From PALSA-243 sp036268375 (GTDB lineage: Bacteria; Acidobacteriota; Terriglobia; Bryobacterales; Bryobacteraceae), in contig DATAUH010000390.1 in the NCBI GenBank assembly GCA_036268375.1, positions 1-7,010 on the forward strand: a DNA stretch of 7,010 nucleotides. The letters run 5' to 3'. Both the position numbers and the translations under genes were made by a program. The notes under the pieces were generated by a model. The model saw nothing but the letters and a program-made list of their open reading frames with translations. It was not told the origin of the DNA and searched no databases. Shown here in pieces: positions 4,936 to 7,010 of the stretch (positions are counted from its first letter, which is position 1; every line of letters starts with the position of its first letter).

Positions 4936-5866
4936 CGATGTGATCGACGGCGATGGTTTCTAACGGAGCTTTGCCGCGGTTGAGTTCGAGGCCGAGTTTG
5001 CGCAGACCAGCGTTGAAGGCCATGAGAACCATCTCCTGATTAGCTTCAAATAGATCGGCAGCGCTCGCGTCTGGCGCGAGATGCCGAAAAGTAACTTCAA
5101 GGGAAAGTTGGTAACGACCGCCCAGCCCGGTCTGATCGATGATCGGCAGCGGAAGTGGAGCGACGTTGTCGAGTAAGTCGGCCAAGCCTGCCATAGTGGA
5201 ACTGGCGGCCTCCCAGCGTTGACCTTGAAAGGGGTCGTTACCGGTTTCGAAGACGGTTCCCATGCTCGGACTGCTGAGAATGGTTGCGCCATCGCCGGTT
5301 GCGAGGTGGTGCGTCGCGCCGTAGATCTGATCTGAGCGGGCGGAGGCTTCGGAAGACGAAGAAGCTGGCTGGTCGAGCGGCTGTAACTGCGCAGGGCTCA
5401 ATTTAGTTCCGCCTCTTGCGACGACTAGCGCGAATATCGGCGAAGTGGCGATTGCGTGATGGACTGAGAGACGGAAGCGATCGGCCAACAGTTGGCGGAG
5501 CATTTGGGGAACTTGATCTGTAGCGGCGGTCGACGGGATGGCGGCTGTGATTTGGAAGCGGGGCGAACCTGGGCCCATCATCCAGTCAGGTCCGGTTACG
5601 CGCCCCGGAGCGATCTGAAATGCGTAGCCGATCAGCATGGTAAGTGTCACGCATTGGAAGTCGAGACGGGCGCGGTCGACTTTCATCGAAGTGGGACAAC
5701 CTCCGCCTTGGCCACGCTGGCCTGATGGGGATGGTGGAGGTGGCCAGTTGGGGATTTGCTTGATGGATGCGACTTCAAATTTAGGAAGCTGCTCGCCGGG
5801 ACCAGGTTGGGATAAGGCGCAGTTCGCGAGCAGAAGAACGAGGGCCGTGTATGCCAGCGGTCGCAT
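4913..5866 (-). CDS. TIGR03435-family exported protein
   Basis: A 317-residue member of the Soli_TIGR03435 family, which occurs in many copies in Solibacter-type Acidobacteriota and has no known function. Residues 1-19 are a signal peptide (hydrophobic LVLLLANCALS); LANC resembles a lipobox, but Asn before Cys is atypical. Family landmarks in order are FEVASIK (30-36), RLDFQCVTLTMLIGYAF (67-83), VTGPDWM (90-96), RFQITAAIP (103-111), QMLRQLLADRFRLSVHH (121-137), IFALVVARGGTKLSP (144-158), TMAGLADLL (224-232), IIDQTGLGGRYQLSLEV (242-258) and the closing LGLELNRGKAPLETIAVDHIEK. The length fits the family. The Ser-rich segment at 168-178 looks like a lineage-specific insert. The ATG at 5866 is directly before the signal peptide; no good ribosome site precedes it. 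The gene is divergent from the small Tat-signal gene across 73 bp containing two palindromes. Confidence 0.95.
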   Translation of the reverse strand: MRPLAYTALVLLLANCALSQPGPGEQLPKFEVASIKQIPNWPPPPSPSGQRGQGGGCPTSMKVDRARLDFQCVTLTMLIGYAFQIAPGRVTGPDWMMGPGSPRFQITAAIPSTAATDQVPQMLRQLLADRFRLSVHHAIATSPIFALVVARGGTKLSPAQLQPLDQPASSSSEASARSDQIYGATHHLATGDGATILSSPSMGTVFETGNDPFQGQRWEAASSTMAGLADLLDNVAPLPLPIIDQTGLGGRYQLSLEVTFRHLAPDASAADLFEANQEMVLMAFNAGLRKLGLELNRGKAPLETIAVDHIEKTPSQN

Positions 5867-5880
5867 TATGCCAGATCTGA

Positions 5881-5918
5881 CGCGCCATGATGGCGCGCCG
5901 TTTAGGCGTTTAACGGCG
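5881..5918. repeat. Two abutting perfect inverted repeats in a divergent promoter region
   Basis: CGCGCCA (5881-5887), loop TGA, TGGCGCG (5891-5897) is a perfect hairpin. CGCCGTT (5896-5902) and AACGGCG (5912-5918) form a second perfect pair with a nine-base spacer. The two share only bases 5896-5897. They occupy the middle of the 73-bp region between the TIGR03435 gene and the Tat-signal gene. Operator sites for a shared regulator are the likeliest role; there is no T-run for a terminator. Confidence 0.5.
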
Positions 5919-5939
5919 GCTGACTCGTAAGATGGAGAG

Positions 5940-6200
5940 ATGGAGTTGATGCGGCGCGACTTTTTAGCATTGGCGAGTGCGCCGTTGGCGAGTAGCGCGT
6001 TGCGGGGGCGGGTAGAGCGCGCGGGGTTGGGCGAGGTTGTGTTTTGCCGCGCGTCGGATGCGGAGTGGCTGCGAATTTCGCGGCAGATGTTTCCGCGCGC
6101 GGTGGCGAGTTGTGAGCCGCGGGCCGGGTTTCGCGGCGTGACATTGTGCGGCGCGCGGGCGACGTTTACGCTGACGGACCTGCCGCATGGGCTATTCTGA
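5940..6200 (+). CDS. Small hypothetical protein with twin-arginine-type signal
   Basis: An 86-residue reading frame of unknown function. It begins MELMRRDFLALASAPLASSA: an R-R-D-F-L motif followed by a moderately hydrophobic Ala/Leu stretch, as in Tat signal peptides of this phylum, where 'RRDFLAL' is common. The remaining 65 or so residues contain two Cys (C36, C58), one of them in F-C-R-A-S-D-A-E-W, and no known domain. The protein may be a short exported product or the remnant of a longer exported one. Codon bias (GCG, TTG, CGG) matches the neighbours. ATG 5940 and ATG 5949 are both possible starts; GGAG at 5934-5937 is too close to the first and slightly far from the second, while TAAGAT (5928-5933) would suit a leaderless start at 5940. 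Its TGA lies 18 bp before, and in the same frame as, the ABC-F gene start. Confidence 0.55.
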   Translation: MELMRRDFLALASAPLASSALRGRVERAGLGEVVFCRASDAEWLRISRQMFPRAVASCEPRAGFRGVTLCGARATFTLTDLPHGLF

Positions 6201-6218
6201 AAGTTCCCTCACTCACAC

Positions 6219-7010
6219 ATGGCCCTTCTGGCAAGTTGTTCCGGAATCTCGAAATCATTTAGCTCGCGCACTCTGTTCAGCGGGATTTCGCTGACTATTG
6301 GCGAAGGCGATCGCGTTGGGTTGATCGGCCCGAACGGATCGGGGAAGTCGACGCTGCTGAAGATCTTGGCGGGGCGCGAGACGGCGGATGATGGCGAGAT
6401 TTCGCTGCGGCGGAATTTGCGCATCGGATATATGGAGCAGGAGGCGTCGCTACCGGAAGAGAACACGGTACAGGAAGTGGTGGCGGCGGCGATCGCGGGC
6501 GAACGGCTGGAGGATGCGGAGCGCGCGGGGCGGATCAGCCAGGCGTTGGGGCGCGCGGGATTTGCGAATGGCGAGGCGCGGGCGGGATCGCTATCGGGCG
6601 GTTGGAAGCGGCGGTTGACGCTGGCGCGTGAACTGGTGCGCGAGCCGGATGTGCTGTTTCTGGACGAGCCGACGAATCATTTGGATCTCGAGAGCATTTT
6701 GTGGCTGGAAAAGCTGCTGAGCACAGCCGCGTTTGCGAGCGTGATTGTCAGCCACGATCGCTACTTTCTGGATAACGTCGCGACGGCGGTTGTAGAGATT
6801 AACCGTGTTTACCCGGGCGGGATGTTTCGCGCCGAAGGCAACTACTCCGAATTCCTGGAGAAGAAAGAGCAGTTTCTGACGGCGCAGCAGAGCCGGCAGG
6901 AGTCGCTGGCGAACGTGGTGCGGCGCGAAGTGGAGTGGCTGCGGCGTGGCCCGAAGGCGCGCACTTCGAAATCGCGCGCGCGGATTGATGAAGCCGGGCG
7001 ATTGATGGGC
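6219..7010 (+). CDS. uup: ABC-F ATPase, Uup type (3' end outside the window)
   Basis: The first 264 codons of a soluble ABC-F protein, about half of the usual 600-650 residues. ABC-F proteins have two ATPase domains and no membrane part; they bind the ribosomal E site and relieve stalled or collided translation. Here the first ATPase domain is complete: Walker A GPNGSGKST (37-45), Q-loop Q74, signature LSGGWKRRLTLAR (125-137), Walker B VLFLDEP with E150 as catalytic base, TNHLD (152-156) and the H-loop SHDRYFLD (178-185). The inter-domain linker then begins (about 205 onward) with WLRRGPKARTSKSRARI (240-256), which is typical of Uup rather than EttA; an antibiotic-resistance ABC-F is less likely. 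ATG 6219 is the first start after an in-frame TGA at 6198-6200. No Shine-Dalgarno sequence is visible. It may be co-transcribed with the preceding small gene. Confidence 0.95.
   Translation, partial: MALLASCSGISKSFSSRTLFSGISLTIGEGDRVGLIGPNGSGKSTLLKILAGRETADDGEISLRRNLRIGYMEQEASLPEENTVQEVVAAAIAGERLEDAERAGRISQALGRAGFANGEARAGSLSGGWKRRLTLARELVREPDVLFLDEPTNHLDLESILWLEKLLSTAAFASVIVSHDRYFLDNVATAVVEINRVYPGGMFRAEGNYSEFLEKKEQFLTAQQSRQESLANVVRREVEWLRRGPKARTSKSRARIDEAGRLMG

Overview
The window looks like a piece of an Acidobacteriota chromosome, probably from the Solibacter/Bryobacter branch. Two gene families largely restricted to that group support this: a TIGR03435-family protein (4913-5866, minus) and the first 31 codons of an ADOP-type ('acidobacterial duplicated orphan permease') MacB-like permease running off the left edge (1-94, minus). 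The DNA is GC-rich, and most genes lack a strong Shine-Dalgarno sequence.

Left part (1 to about 2400). After the permease start comes a 551-bp stretch with no convincing gene but two notable inverted repeats. It is followed by a secreted alpha/beta-hydrolase (646-1611, GTG start), a second sparse stretch (1612-1997), and a small orphan gene (1998-2402). The C-terminal half of that gene resembles the immunoglobulin/fibronectin-like domain found in phage tail proteins. By eye the codon choice here is more mixed than further right, and the gene density is low, so this part may be accessory DNA.

Right part (about 2450-7010). A possible terminator is followed by a short unrecognised reading frame (2536-2802). 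That frame runs tail-to-tail into a small CPCC-motif/coiled-coil protein (2741-3058, minus). The CPCC gene diverges from a PAP2 phosphatase gene (3198-4226), which is followed after 25 bp by a secreted protein with two DUF5666-like repeats (4252-4884). The TIGR03435 gene is convergent to this pair. It diverges from a small twin-arginine-signal protein (5940-6200) and an ABC-F ATPase of Uup type (6219 to the right edge, incomplete).

No single pathway links the genes. Several act in or beyond the cytoplasmic membrane: the permease, hydrolase, PAP2 phosphatase, DUF5666-like protein, TIGR03435 protein and Tat-signal protein. The ABC-F protein is a cytoplasmic ribosome-associated factor. I see no CRISPR array, tRNA, rRNA or complete insertion sequence, and no clear new multi-gene system. 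The most unusual items are the structured 74-bp inverted repeat in the left gap, the orphan phage-like domain gene, the hydrolase with an unusual catalytic acid, the paired palindromes between the TIGR03435 and Tat-signal genes, and an in-phase UUUUUUA slippery heptamer.
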